A DNA stretch of 64,000 bases from Branchinecta lynchi (taxonomy: Eukaryota > Arthropoda > Branchiopoda > Anostraca > Branchinectidae), in NCBI GenBank assembly GCA_023053575.1, contig JAKZAP010000012.1:10354230-10418229 (forward strand), written 5' to 3'. The notes below the pieces were generated by a model that was not told the origin of the DNA, did not search any database, and was given only the letters and a program-made list of their open reading frames with translations. The translations under genes were made by a program, and so were the position numbers. This document shows, one piece after another, positions 11,140 to 23,400 of the stretch (its first letter is position 1; each line of letters starts with the position of its first letter).

Positions 11140-11645
11140 GCAGTGCAAGCTCCTCGGTATCATTATCCCGAACAATCTGAAGTGGGAGGCCCACGTCGCT
11201 AACATCACCAAAGCAAGCTAATTTGGCGCTTTCTACGCTTAAATTTTTCGCCAAGTTTTCTTACCCTAAAATCCAGCTTTTAAGAATTTATACAAGTTTT
11301 ATCCGCCCTATTCTCGAATATTCTTGTCCGGTTTGGCATTTTGGTGTAACTGTTTCCCAGTCTAATTCAACAGAGTCAGTCCATAAGCGAGCATTAAGAA
11401 TTATTCATGGTCAAGGTAAACTCCTATATCACTTCCTTCTTAAGTATTTCCAGCTCACTACTATCGGAGAGAAGAACCCTCCTGTGTACCCGGTTTGGCA
11501 ATAAAGTCATGACAAATCCCCGGTTTCAAGATTTATTCACCCCGCCTTTTTAACCTTTAAGATCCCGACCTCAAATACCCAACTCCCAGAAAGTCCCCAC
11601 CCCTCAACCTCTCTCACCAATCCACGAGAGATACAGGAAGAGTTT
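11140..11645 (+). pseudogene. LINE reverse transcriptase C-terminal fragment
   Basis: From 11145 the sequence reads KLLGIIIPNNLKWEAHVANI, then, after a stop, FFAKFSYPKIQLLRIYTSFIRPILEYSCPVWH and RVHKRALRII-like text. This is the thumb/C-terminal part of non-LTR reverse transcriptases (the RPxLEYxxPVWH block is diagnostic). After a frameshift it continues near 11490 as TRFGNKVMTNPRFQDLFTPP, the usual C-terminal block. It has at least one stop and one frameshift. Confidence 0.8.
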
Positions 11646-11736
11646 CATACCTGCGTTTGTAAACTTTATTAACCAGTGATATGTGTATTATTTTGATGTG
11701 TTGACTCAGCCTTTCGTTGACGATCGGCTTTTACCT

Positions 11737-12014
11737 GAGCCTCGTTTTTGTTGCATGCTGCAGGTCCACTTCTCCGCTGATTCCGGACTGATTCTTTCTA
11801 CATCCGTTTTTGCACTGCAGCGCTTCCGAGGAAGACGGCAGCGCTTCTCGAGAATCACGGACTTGCTCCCCGACCAAGTCCGTGCTTCCTTGGAAGATGC
11901 TGCAGCGCTGCCGCTCAACCAAGAAGAAAGTGAATCCAAAAACGCATATTATGCAAAAGCAAAGAAGTGCTGCAGCAGCGATGCGGCAGCGCTATTGCAA
12001 CAAAAACGAGGCTC
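11737..12014. repeat. Palindromic MITE (family R) with 19-bp perfect inverted ends
   Basis: GAGCCTCGTTTTTGTTGCA at the left is exactly complementary to the right end (TGCAACAAAAACGAGGCTC). Internal GCAGCGCTTC blocks repeat on both arms, so the element can fold further. Three overlapping frames on both strands (11683-12042 and others) come from this palindrome. Confidence 0.7.
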
Positions 12015-12481
12015 TGATAAGTTTATAAATAACCTGACGTGAAGCGCCAATTCGGCGCCAAGCGCTGTGAAAGTCGTTTTTGAAAATAAAGTCTCTCTCT
12101 CAAGTACGATTAATAGTCGCTTGCGCTAAAGGCGTACTTTAGTTGCGTAGCCTCGTTAAGAACAGACAGATCTTATGACATATTTAGCTGTCAAAACATT
12201 TATTCCGGTTGAAACAAATAACTTAGCAAACTCTACAAATCTAATCAACTATGATTCACGAAACATGGACAAACTCTCGGCAGTTATGAGCCGTGCAGTG
12301 ACGCAACTACGTCTTTCTACATGGGTAGGGGCATAGTACAGGCACCGGATCCCTGCATACTTCTGAACAATTATACCTCCGGATTCGATCAATGAGCCTA
12401 AATAGGTGGGGCGGACACACTGACACTTCAGCGAGTTGTTTGGGTGATGGTTTACAAAACTGGCAAGGATGTACTATAAAG
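12015..12481. other. No gene recognised
   Basis: An AATAAAGTCTCTCTCTC stretch at about 12086 looks like a retroposon-type tail. No coding signal is seen. Confidence 0.45.
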
Positions 12482-12822
12482 CAGAGCAAATAACACTAAG
12501 GAGTAGCGCCAACACCTATTCTTTCCGTGCTTCACAATCGGGTCATACTTGTAGCGCCGCCCACTACGCTTGTGGCATTTAAAGCGAGACAAACTTGCGA
12601 GTTTAGAAATTTTTAGTAAAGCTAAGATCTGGTCTACACACATCGTCGAAACACAGGAGCTTGTATTTTTTTTGTTTGCAGTCCTCAGAATTTTAAGTTA
12701 TTGCAGCCAGCGCTGGTACACGACATATTCGAGTTAAGTACGTGATGCTAGTGTCGCTGCTTTTCGAGTGCATGTCACTTTTTTCAAGTCTTGGTGCTAC
12801 TCCCTGGTGTTATTTTGCTCTG
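12482..12822 (-). mobile_element. Family B MITE, copy 1
   Basis: About 340 bp with long terminal inverted repeats: CAGAGCAAATAACACTAAGG at the left and its complement (CCTGGTGTTATTTTGCTCTG) at the right. Internal landmarks are a GCGGCATTTAAAGCGAGACA-type block and CAGCGCTGGTACACGAC. It abuts another copy in opposite orientation. Confidence 0.7.
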
Positions 12823-13158
12823 CTAGGGAGCAACGCCTAGACTTGAAAGAAGTGATACACGCTCAAATAGCAGCGACACTAGCACTACTAGCGACAGTGA
12901 ACGTCCATACTGAAACTCAATCAGTCATGCACCAGCTCCAATAACTTCTTGTTCTGAACAGAGCAAAAGAGAGATACAACCTCCCCTGTTTCCTCGATGT
13001 ATGCAGACCGCATTCTACCTACACTAGAAATTTGTAAACCCGCAAGTTTGTCTCGCTTTAAATGCCGCAAGCTTAGTAGGTGGCGCTATGAGTATGGCCA
13101 GTTTGCGAAGCAAGGAAATCATATGTCTTGACGCTACTCCTAGACTTTTTTTGCTCCG
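12823..13158 (+). mobile_element. Family B MITE, copy 2, inverted against copy 1
   Basis: Carries the same blocks in reverse order (CACTAGCGACAGTGAACGTC, then CGCTTTAAATGCCGC) and ends in a decayed TACTCC...TTTGCTC terminus. The first roughly 10 bases of its own left end are missing at the junction with copy 1. The same arrangement recurs at 29648-30945. Confidence 0.65.
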
Positions 13159-14248
13159 CTAAAGGGGTTTCCAGTGCTTTAAGCGTCGGTTCAATAAGAA
13201 TCTTTGACTAACGGGAAAAATCATAGCCTAAGTCACAGACAATGGAATGGGCAGGGAACATCCATAGACCCTAGATTAGCGATATTCACGCACCAATTAT
13301 CGAACAGGAGCAAATAACATATCCGAGGGGGATTTCGTGAAGTTTACGATTGACCCCTAAGCTCAATGGGTCGAAACTGCGTAACAGCATCTTCAGTGCA
13401 AAGCCTAGGGCTTCCCAGAAATGAACAGCAGGTCTAATGTCCCACCCCCTCTAGAAAAAAAAGGCGAACCTGCTCAAGTTGGGCAAACAGGAGTTTAATA
13501 AGACACAGCGAAACTAGAAGTTAAAGCAAAGTTGCAGCAGACTTATTTTATGTTCCAAAATTGGAACAAACGTGATTATTTTGAAACTCATTCCAACTGT
13601 TTTGAGAAACTCATTTCGACTGTTTTGTCCTCGCGCTTCCCCCTAGGTTTTCATGAAAAACTTGTATAGCCGTTAGTCCTGACCAATCAGCTTGACACAA
13701 GCGATACAGTGAAACTGGCTCGAAAAGTCCCGAACACAGAAAATACAAGAGTCAGTCCAACAGCCGTTAGCGTGGAGACCTATTATAGGTAGTTCGGAAT
13801 GTCGGGAATGAGAATAAATTGAACGATCAGGGACGCAGAGTTAAGCAGAAATATAGGTGCGACGGGTCCTTTAAAGCTCTACTTTTTTCAGCTGAGGAAA
13901 AAAAAAGAGGAAAAGGCGTCTTATCTGCACAGTATCACCTATTTCGGTGTTATTGAATGATCCCGCTCAGTTCTTTACTTCCCAAACTGAATCATTTCTT
14001 TTATTTTTTTCTAGGCCTGCTCAATACTACACTTTTCCTGTTATTGCTCGGCTGACAAGTTCATTTTTTATTTACCTTGATATTTTATTTTACTGTACTC
14101 CCTATCTTTCGAGAAAGTAGAACAATTAAAGCATTGGCACTGAATCTCAATTTCATATAGTCCTAGTTCCACCTATCACCGATCCAATACACAAATTCTA
14201 GGAAAATGAGCAAGAGGCAATCGACTCTTATGACCATCCGAGGCATTA
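13159..14248. other. No gene recognised
   Basis: A kilobase without recognisable exon, LINE remnant or named repeat. Short duplicated phrases (AACTCATTCCAACTGTTTTG and the next AACTCATTTCGACTGTTTTG near 13590) show a local tandem duplication. Confidence 0.45.
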
Positions 14249-14249
14249 C

Positions 14250-14461
14250 TTGCGTTTTTCGCAGATACCATGGTATATGTTACCATGGTAACTGGATCTT
14301 GAACTAGTCGTTTTTGCATTTACCGTGGTATCTGATATATACCACGGTCTAAAGTCGTTTTCTAAATATCAGATAAATCGGTACCTTGCCAGATGCCACG
14401 GTAGCTGCGAAGGCCACTTTAGACCGTGGTATCAGATAACATGGCATCTGCAAAAACGCAA
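14250..14461. repeat. Palindromic MITE (family N)
   Basis: Left end TTGCGTTTTTCGCAGATACC; right end GGCATCTGCAAAAACGCAA, its near complement. Inside are several ACCGTGGTATCTGATA-type palindromes, so almost the whole 210 bp can pair with itself. No target duplication is evident. Confidence 0.65.
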
Positions 14462-14477
14462 CTATTGGTCACGTCTT

Positions 14478-14790
14478 CTACAACTGTCAGAAGTTTCATA
14501 GCAGATAGCACAAGGGATATAATCTGTTGTAATTTTGAAAAATTTATGCATTAAAAGGTTATGCACAACAAGCATTGCCAGGTAGAGCCGAAAAACCGCC
14601 TGCTGACTTTTTTCTTTGTCGTCACGTACTCAGTAGATACTTTTTCGGCTCTTACTGGCAATGCTTGTTATGTATAACATTTACTGTATAACGCTTTCGA
14701 AATCACAACAGATTACATCCCAAGTGTTGCATGTTGAAACCGCACAGCCTTCTGTTACCTGCTATGAAACTACCGACATGATAGTCTTCC
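14478..14790. mobile_element. Family I MITE, copy 1
   Basis: Ends in CTGTCAGAAGTTTCATAGCA and its approximate complement (CTGCTATGAAACTACCGACA). A second inner inverted pair is ACAAGCATTGCCAGGTAGAG against TACTGGCAATGCTTGTTATG. The ends resemble those of family K, so I and K probably share one transposase source. Confidence 0.65.
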
Positions 14791-15155
14791 AAAAACCTAA
14801 TCTCTGATACACTATGCTATAATTGCACTATTCAGGGGAATAACTTGTATAAGACACGCTAATCCACACACAGATCCAAACCAAGTATCCCGGACTGAAA
14901 CAGTTTGGTACACAACAATCAGGAGATATCAAACTAAAGCCTAATCGATCTAAAGTGCAAGCACCGTCTGTTTTTTGCAGTCGGATGCGGCTTCTCCCTT
15001 TGCTCCGAAATTTGGACTGTCGCATGTAGGTTTCTCCATAGGTATGCGAATTTCGCATGCGTATTTACGGATGCGAAACCTTGTCGAATTGTGTGCACGT
15101 AGCTTAAGAGCCCGGCTGAGCCATGTCAGGCACAGTCGTTCGTTCTAAACAGTAT
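14791..15155. other. No gene recognised
   Basis: The minus-strand frame at 14828-15058 has no recognisable domain. Nothing else is seen. Confidence 0.4.
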
Positions 15156-15261
15156 CGAAATAACACTAGGCCTAAAGACTTGACAAAAGTGACACAATCG
15201 AATAGCAGCGATACTAGCACCACTAGCGATAGAGAATGTCCCTTCTGAAACTCCTTCAGAA

Positions 15262-15535
15262 CGTGTTCCATCCTTTTAACAATAGTAACTTCTGGTTTCT
15301 ATTTTAGTTCCAACCTCAGTTACTACGCTGGCCGTTCCAACCTTCTCGAAATAGTAACTATTTGCTTACCATGCTCGGGAGCGTGGTAACTACGAATCTC
15401 TGTAACGTGATTGGCCGGATTAACCCGTGGCGTGATATTTTGATGGAAATAGAAAAACGCGTTCCAGCCTTGAGGCCAAGAAGCCAAAAATCTCGACGTC
15501 ACTCGCAATAACTATGGTAAGTAGGGTGGAACACG
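15262..15535. mobile_element. Family C MITE inserted in B
   Basis: Left end CGTGTTCCATCC, right end AGGGTGGAACACG (complementary). Internal AATAGTAACTA blocks and a GTAACGTGATTGGCCGGAT segment are shared with 18602-18899 and 31208-31714. Confidence 0.7.
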
Positions 15536-15737
15536 CTCTCAGTCGTGCACCGTCGCTGGATCTGATACACAAATAAAAGACCTCCCCTGTTTCCTAGATG
15601 TGCGCAGACTGCAGACCGCATAATAATATTGGCTTTACTGGAAATATCTAAACCCACAAGTTTGTCTTGCTTTAAATGCCGCGAGCGTAGTGGGCGGCAA
15701 TACGAGTATAGCCCGTTTTTTAATCATGGAAAGCATA

Positions 15738-16144
15738 CGCCCCTCATAAAATTCCTCTCAGATTAGTTCTTTTTTGGCTGCTAGTTGCGCTATCGCGAAG
15801 AAAACAATGACATGTTACTTCTTGGTGTACGTTTATCCAGGTTTGTTTTGCTATTTTCAATTTCTCTTAGGCCTAACCATGTTTAAACTGTTTAAAATGC
15901 CTCTTCCCCTCTTTCTGCTTTACCCAACTCTGTTCTGTCAAGCGTCATCAAGTTTGTCATTTCTGGCTCCCGACGTTACTGCTGAGTGCTGGCTGACTTT
16001 TCAACGGGGCTAATCCGCGACTTGATATGAAGGCCTAATCGCTTATTCACCCGTCAGATAACTTATCCCCAGATCTCACGTGTGATTGTTACTGTTCCTC
16101 TAGCACGTCTGGCGGCAATTCGTCATCGGATTTTATGAAGGACG
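15738..16144 (+). mobile_element. Family O MITE, copy 2, inserted in B
   Basis: About 407 bp, over 90 percent alike by eye to 9314-9719, flanked by TA on both sides. The host B sequence (GCATA then GATCTTGGCG) becomes continuous when O and one TA are removed. This defines the element ends precisely. Confidence 0.7.
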
Positions 16145-16234
16145 TATAGATCTTGGCGATACCCCGTACTCCGTAGTGTTATTTTGCTCTAATTCCAAAG
16201 ACCTTAACAGTGGGGAAGATGTAAGTAATCTACG

Positions 16235-16855
16235 AAATACCATGACAGATAACACAAGAATCCGCGGTTTCAACAGATAACACTTAAAATGTTAGCTGTT
16301 ATGTTTTTCAAACGTTATGCATACAAGAAGAGTCAAAACACTGAAGAACGAAACATCTGTTTGAATTTTTGTTTGTTATTATAATATCGAAAAAAGTCAG
16401 CAGATACTTTTTCGGCGTTTATTTTCTCTTCCTAGCAAAGCTATGCATAACACTGTAAAAAGTTTCTCCGAGAAAGGATTAACGTTAACTGCAGTATTTG
16501 CTACTGGGATTAACCTTATCTCTAGTGAGATATGATTAATCCGAATTAGAGATAAGATTATCTTTTTAGATACAAGATTAATCCCAGTAGTAAATACTGC
16601 AAATTTGTTTTACAGTGAAGGTCTGCAAATATTAACAAATAAGATCGCAGAAGGGACCGAGGGTTGGAGCCAGGTTCGTTGAGGGGCCTGCGACAATCAA
16701 CGAACAGGGCTCCGCGACTCAGGGCTTTGGACTTTTGACAAGTCAAATTTCTTCTTCTTCCGGTATTCGCCGTCAACAAAATAGTAACAAATAACATCCC
16801 AAGTGTTATCTGCTGAAACTGCCCAATCTTCTGTTATCTGTTATGAACCATCTAA
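16235..16855. mobile_element. Family I MITE, copy 2, interrupted by family A
   Basis: The left part has ATGACAGATAACACAAGAATCC and ends in GCTATGCATAA. The right part (AAATAACATCCCAAGTGTTATCTG to GTTATCTGTTATGAACC) resumes near 16785. Family A sits in between at 16451-16617. The remaining 16618-16784 is unassigned. Confidence 0.5.
16451..16617. mobile_element. Family A MITE, copy 1
   Basis: CACTGTAAAA...TTTTACAGTG ends plus an inner inverted pair: GCAGTATTTGCTACTGGGAT against ATCCCAGTAGTAAATACTGC. Between them, ATTAATCC/GGATTAAT and TTATCTC/GAGATAAG phrases alternate. About 165 bp and essentially one long hairpin. Other copies: 19242-19555 (double), 39222-39411 and 40784-40929. Confidence 0.75.
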
Positions 16856-17277
16856 AGATCCACTTACGTTGAAGAATAGCCAAACGTAAGATACGAAATA
16901 TACATCGATCCACATGATGCCAAAAAAACTTTTTAGACTCGTATGACAACTGGACGTGTTCGTAAGCCGAATTTACAACTAAAAAGAGAGGTTGCGTAAT
17001 GAAGAGATCAGCTACGAAGCGGAGGTGACGGCAAAGAGTTATGAGGGAAAATACTTTCATTACGCCAGGCGAGGCATGTAACTTTCAGGGGTTGGGGGGG
17101 GGGGCACTTCTGTCTTTCAGATATACTTCTCACTCACTCACTCACTCACGATACACTCACTGACAACACTGACCAAACTCCAGAAATAACTAATAAGCCT
17201 TCGCAAAACTACGAAACAAAGAACATTCCTGAGGCTAACTTTGCACAATTAGTTTTTCCTAACCTGTCTTTTTGTAA
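16856..17277. other. No gene; simple repeats
   Basis: A G-run at 17093-17104 and an (ACTC)n stretch around 17132-17148 are the only structures. This is the region just 3' of the VMP1 stop codon, so it includes its 3' UTR. I see no certain AATAAA on the minus strand close to the stop. Confidence 0.5.
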
Positions 17278-17436
17278 TTACACTTTTTGTTTGGCATAGC
17301 GATTCTTCTTTTTGCCCTTTTTGGTATGAATTCGCTTATGATAGGACTGCGCGAGAGAGTTGACGATCGACACGACGAAGTAGATGATCATGGCAATGAA
17401 GAGGCCTTCGAAGATGAGGCCAAGCAGAGATTTTGC
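17278..17436 (-). CDS. VMP1 last coding exon
   Basis: Begins after acceptor TTTTCTAG, phase 0. Encodes [20 protein letters not shown], a final membrane helix, then [13 protein letters not shown] and a basic Lys/Arg-rich tail, with TAA at 17278-17280. NSLAQSY closely matches the NSMAQSY of known VMP1 C-termini. The basic tail differs from the vertebrate ending and lacks an obvious ER-retrieval motif. Confidence 0.95.
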   Translation of the reverse strand, partial: AKSLLGLIFEGLFIAMIIYFVVSIVNSLAQSYHKRIHTKKGKKKNRYAKQKV

Positions 17437-20400
17437 CTAGAAAAGAAAAACGAAAATACGAAAAACGTCCAGACAAGGGATTCAGTAAAGCGAGAACGCT
17501 CATTCAAGTTCTTACCTACATTACTGATTCACTCTACGTCTTCGATCATTCCACCCATTCTCCCCCCCCCACGTTGGCCCAAAGATACGAGCAGATTATC
17601 CTGAGGTTTGGGAAGTTTCTTCTCTCCAAACCCCAGCATCGAGACATCTTACCACACACTGCACCGCCCAACAACCGTACGCGTCACCAAAATAAACTGG
17701 TTCCAGTAGCTTCGCGAACGAGCCGCCACGCAAATTCGTGTGTACCTTTTTTTACGGATTTGCTAAACAAAGCCGAGTGATATTTTTTTTCTTTTTTTTG
17801 TGTTATTTAGTATAGTGAAGCAACGCAAATTAGCTGTCAGCTACGATGTTGTTTAAATAAACCTATCTCTCTCTCTCTCATTTCTTAAGATCTAGAACTG
17901 TTATCCACCCTAAAGCCGCTTTTGACGCGTCGTTTCGATGCGTTTACCTTCCGTTGCGTACATGTTGCGTAGCGCATCTTTCACACCTGCGCGAGAAGCG
18001 CTGGATGTTTTTCTTACTCGGTTTCTTCTGCTGAACGTTCGTGTCTTTTACCATTTGCAAGATCTTTTTATCATCAGTAGGGTTTTCTCCAGTTTTTCTT
18101 TAAAACCTTCCATTTCCCACTGTTAAATCTGTTGCGTTTTATTTGTCTGCGTAAGATTTACGTTGCGTCGACGCAACCACGACGCAGAAATGCGTAGCTT
18201 CGTGTGAAAGGCTCAACACGTCAATGTGAAAGCGGCTTAACGCAGTGTTGCCACTAGTCGAAGAAGTTCCGCGATTTGTCAGATTTTCGTTTGTTCGGCA
18301 AAGCGGGCCACAATTCTGCGTCAGGTTCCTCACCAAAAAATACAATAAAGAAAAAAAAGTTGAGGATATAACATAGAAACGATGCGAGATTTCTCGATAA
18401 TAGTTGAAAAAAGAAAGAAAAAAGACTCAGTTTCGTAGGCGCCAGAAAGTCACAGGATTTGTCTGCCAAAGACACAGAGGTTCGGTCAGAGAAAAGTGGC
18501 AACAATGCCCTAATGGTGCAATGTTGATTTTTGGATTTTTCGTGTTTCTCTTTTCTCGGCTTCCGCTTTCTCTTCTTCTTCTAAGCATAAACGATAGAGA
18601 TCGTGTTCCACCCTCGTACCAATAGTAACTATTAGTTACTATTTCCGTTCCATCCTCACGGAAGTTACTACGCTGACCGTTCCAACCTTCTCGGAATAGT
18701 AACTAATAGTTACTATTTGCTTACCATGCTCGGGAGCGTGGTAAGCGTAGTAACTACGCATCTCTGTAACGTGATTGGTCGGATTCGCCCGTGGCATGAT
18801 ATCCCGCTGGAAAATAGAAAGATCGTTCCAGCCTTGACGGCAAAAAGCCAGAATTTGTGACGTCATGCGTAGTAACTACGGTAAGTAGGGTGGAACACGC
18901 TCAGAATCACATCACTTTCACAACCGGTTATACTTCGTTCAAAGATAGATGGCCGCTGGAATTCCTGCCAGTATTTTCGACAGCATGTAATTTTCTTACC
19001 AAAAAGCAAGATTTACTTTTTCAACTGGTAAATAAAGAAAATTCAGAAGGGAAAGTACCCGCCGACAAAATAGCGACAAGTCGTCATTAGCAAAATGGCT
19101 GGACGTGAGAAAGACATAAGATTAGCCAGTTTTAAGCTGCCAATTTATCCTGAGTCCCACGATTATCCTGAATTACCACTGCTATGAGAGATTTGGCTTA
19201 AACAACACCCTAAGAAGCTTTGAAATTTAGGTCTTCACCTACACTGTAAAAATTTTTTCAAAATAAGGATGCAGTATTTGCTACTGGGATTAAACTTATC
19301 TCTATTGGGATAAAATTAAGCCGAATTAGGGATATTCTTATCTCAATAAAGACAAGATTAATCCCAGTGGCAAATACTGCAAGATTTTCTTTTACACACT
19401 GTAAAAAGTTCCTCCGAATAAGGATGCAGTATTTGCTACTGGGATTAAACTTATCTCTATTGGGATAAAATTAATCCGAATTAGGGATATTCTTATCTCA
19501 ATAAAGACAAGATTAATCCCAGTAGCAAATACTGCAAGATTTTCTTTTACGGTGTACATTCCCTACTTGTTATCTCAGGGCTGAACTCATGAGTTTAAAG
19601 CAGTGGTTGCAGTACATCAATTTCTCCTTCAACATTCTAACGTACCCTTTCAAAATGTGGTGTATTTACACAAAAATTAGATACCCTTCCGCTGTATTGG
19701 TCACGCGCGACCCTTTTTTTTTTACACCCGCACAGCATCTATTCAATGCAAAATTCAGTTTTTTTTTTACTATTCGGGCTATGATTCCTCCTACGTTAAT
19801 ATTTTCTTAAACTCTTTAACGTCACCTACTCTTCCCAAAACAAAAAAAAATCTTACAAGGTTTTACTTCAAAACTGTAATCACCATTTCTACTGTTTTAA
19901 CCATTCTATAAATTTCCAATTTCCAATCCAAAGATTTGTTTTAATCATTTCTACTAAAATTCTTACTAACTCTTATTTTCATAAGTTGTATACTTTTTTC
20001 GCATCTGCGAACCCCTAAATCGTCACAGATGCAGGCATAGATTCAAGCCGTACCCAATTGCTACAAACTATCTGCACCGGATACGATAATTACAGATACT
20101 TTTCAAAATCCAAATTTCAAACTGCAATATTTAATTTATAACCAATATTATAAATTCTAATTCAATTTTTTTTTCTTTCCTTTATTTTCTGAATAAAATT
20201 TTTTAAATTCCATGTGCCAAACCAGGGTACTTCACCCGACCCTTTGCTTTGGCAAGTCTACTTTTTTTCTTGTATGATTAAAATTTAAAATAATACGGGT
20301 TCTAAGGTAGCCTATAAATTGATTTTTTGATAATAGTTTTTAACGTCCCTGGGTGGAGGTGGAGACGTAGCCAAACGCTTTGGTTCATTCCACAGTGAGG

Positions 20401-23400
20401 GAAAAGGGAAAAACGCTACGTGGGCAAAAAAAAAAAAAAAAAAAAGATTTGATGAGTAACCGGTCTTTCTGACAAATGGGCTCCTTGATATAAATAAGTA
20501 TGCACCTATCTTGGTCAATTTTTGTTTGTTTTGGTCGACGATATCCAACGAAAGTGGATCGACTAATACTCACCAATTAATAAGCCAGGCTTTGACCCGA
20601 AGCTGCAAAACCAACCACTTTCCATCGGAACTAATTTCTAATTGAATCAGAGCAAAATAACTCTCGAGAGTAATGCGAAGACCTATCCTTCCCATGCATC
20701 AGAAATGGGCCTCCGTCGCAGCGCCGTCTTGTTCGTGTGAGCAGTGGCGGACGTGGAAAATTCTAGCAAGGCTCTGACACTCAAGACACTGTCAGAAGTT
20801 TCAAAACAGATTGCGCATAACACTTTCAAGTATAACACCTTGTCACTTAGAAATAAAGTGTTATGACGGGGACGAGGCATTTTCCGACTGGCTGGTAAAT
20901 TTTACCTACACCTACTTTTTCTGCAGAAAAAACGACTGTTTTCAGCACCAAAAATTATATTTTTGGAAAATCGACTGATTTTCAGAAAAATCCACTGATT
21001 TTCAGAAAACCAACTATTTTGATGAAAAATCGACCAATTTTCAGAAAAACCGACTGTTTTCATGAAAAAAAATCAACTGTTTTGACGAAAAATCGTGGCG
21101 CTTCGCGCAGACTCGGTATTTTTTACAGACTGGCCGACAGCACTGGGGGGGGGGGGGGGGGGGGGGTAACGCCCCTGGTTATCTGTTATGTTTCTTTCGT
21201 TCCCGTTAGTATTCTTACCAATTGAAGGTGTCGTTTGAGGTCTAGGCACTAAATAGTGTAAACTTAATTGGACATAACACTTTATTTCTAAGTGAAAAGG
21301 TGTTATTCTTGAAAGTGTTATACGCTATCTGATGAAACTTCTGAGAGTGTAAGATGCGGTGCAAGCACCGAGGACCAAATCAGAGCCAGCGCTCGTTAAC
21401 GATTGGTTGAGTTTCAGTTCGTGTCCACTAGCGGAGTTAGTGTCGCTGCGATTTGACTGTGTGTCACTTTTTCAAAGTTCACACACTACTCTATAGAGTT
21501 ATTTTGGTCTGAACTGAATACCAAAAATCAAAAACATACCTCAGCGACATTCTTCGTGCCACCATGCATCTTGGACCTCTGTTTGGCCAAGAACTCCTTA
21601 AACGGCTCCTGCATTTTATGGCCTAGTACCGGCACTTGGCCTACAAGGGCCACGGCTGTTTCTATGAGGTTCTCACTAAATGCGATAATAACAAATGCTT
21701 GCTGAATATGAGTTTTGATTATGGCCTTTCCAATGAGAGTGGCCCCGAAGAAGGTCCAGAATGGGACGAGGCAAAGGCCACAGGTAATACCGGCCAAGTC
21801 GAACAGAGGGTTGGGAATCTGGAATAAGAAACGATTGTTAAAGTTTAACTGAAAGCTTGAAGTTTAACTGGTAGCTTATTTTCACATCTGATATCTGAAG
21901 AGACTAAAACAGTTTGACTCGTCCAAGGGACGGCTCAAAATGCTTCTTGCACGACAACCTAAAATTTCCCCCAGGCGCGGAGAGTCCAAGTTAATCCAAG
22001 TTAAAAAACTTTCAGATAATGCAGGTCTATCGTACATATGGAATGAAGGAAGAGGGCCGGAAGGACACCCAACGAGCTTCATACGTGAATTCACAAGAGT
22101 GTTACAAGAACAAGCGGTTCAGACTTGGTACGTACGGACACAACATTCAAATACATTAAAGTATTACAAAGAAGTTAAGCAGATTTTCGGAATGGAACTT
22201 TACTTCAAGTTATCCCTACTGGCGAAGAGCCTGCGCCTGTGGTTTCAGCTACGAGCGAACTGCCTGCCAGTACGAGGTCGAATTAATTGGGATAATAGGA
22301 TCCCAAATAGTAAGCAACAATGCCCCCTGTTCTTTAATACAGAGGAAGAGGGCCATCTTCTGGTTGAATGCGAGCAACTCTCAGACCCTAGGAGACATTT
22401 TCTTAATGGGTATACTGTATACTATCAAGCTCCCCGACGTTCTTGAAACAAAAAATAAAGCTAAGATACTTAAAATATGCCAATTTTTAAACAGTGTATT
22501 AGTTAAATAAAGATAAGTATTGAGTGATGTAAAGTGTATTATAACAATCATGTATTTTGTACGGCCAATTGGCTATTAAATATATTCATTCATTTATAGG
22601 CCTGCGTTTTCAGGGCTAAAGATAATAAAGTTCGGAAAAGTGACGCCTGTAGAAAGTGTCTTGCAAGGAATCAACATTTTTTTTTTTTTAGCAATGTCTT
22701 ACATTTGCAGTTGGTGAACATTAGAGCGTACAGGGACAAGAGCATAGAGGTACCACAAATTAGAAAGAATAAGTTCATTCGATGAAATCTATCGTGGCTA
22801 AATCATGGAAATTATTTGTGGATAAATGAAATAAAACATCTTTTCCCGGTTTTCAGGCGTATTTAAGTGATGCGTATCCACTTAGGTTCAACTTTAAAGA
22901 TTCCCTGAGGAGCGAATACGCCCGTTTTCCCACCTCAGGCATACCTTCAAATTCAGGATGCAAGTGTCACCCTTTTGGATGTTTCCTCGTCGCTTTCAAA
23001 AATCCTAGATAACTGGGACCAATCAGCGCATGGCGTTATCCACTGCTTCCTGGCCGAAAATTGAAAATTTAGTGTCTTTTTAATGTGTTTTATTTATTTT
23101 CTTTAATTATTCCGCTTTTCAAAAATGGCGGGTTACAAATGAGCTACTTCCTTCAACTCCACCCAAGTTTAAAACTCGCACGCATTACCAAACAGGGGGA
23201 AGCAATAGCTGGTTACGCTATGTTTTCGATGAGAGGAAAACAGAAAATTAAAGAAAGGTAAGGGAGAAAGAGTGACAGATTGAGAAAATAATAATACAGT
23301 ATTTGAAGCCTTAGGACCATATACAGACAAAAAAACAACAAGAAAGAACTTCATAGTAACTTCTAATCACGCACTACTTAAACTATATAAACTATAAACT

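Larger units (their letters stand above)
15156..16190 (+). mobile_element. Family B MITE, copy 3, with two younger insertions
   Basis: B sequence starts at AATAACACTAGG and ends TGTTATTTTGCTCT. It is interrupted by family C (15262-15535) and by family O (15738-16144). Removing both leaves a B element of about 355 bp, matching the undisturbed copy at 12482. B is therefore older than C and O here. Confidence 0.7.
20648..21511 (-). mobile_element. Family B MITE, copy 4, carrying nested K and D
   Basis: Outer ends CAGAGCAAAATAACTC and AGAGTTATTTTGGTCTG. The B body stops at about 20786 and resumes at about 21350 with AAGATGCGGTGCAAGCACCG. Between lies family K (20787-21349), itself split by family D (20868-21175). 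The nesting gives an insertion order: B, then K, then D. Confidence 0.7.

Noticed and set aside
11683..12042. 119-codon frame, with antisense frames of similar length
   Set aside because: The DNA is a MITE with 19-bp perfect inverted ends and a palindromic interior, which explains open frames on both strands.
17287..17604. 105-codon plus-strand frame with acidic residues
   Set aside because: It is the complement of the VMP1 last exon, whose minus-strand reading matches VMP1.
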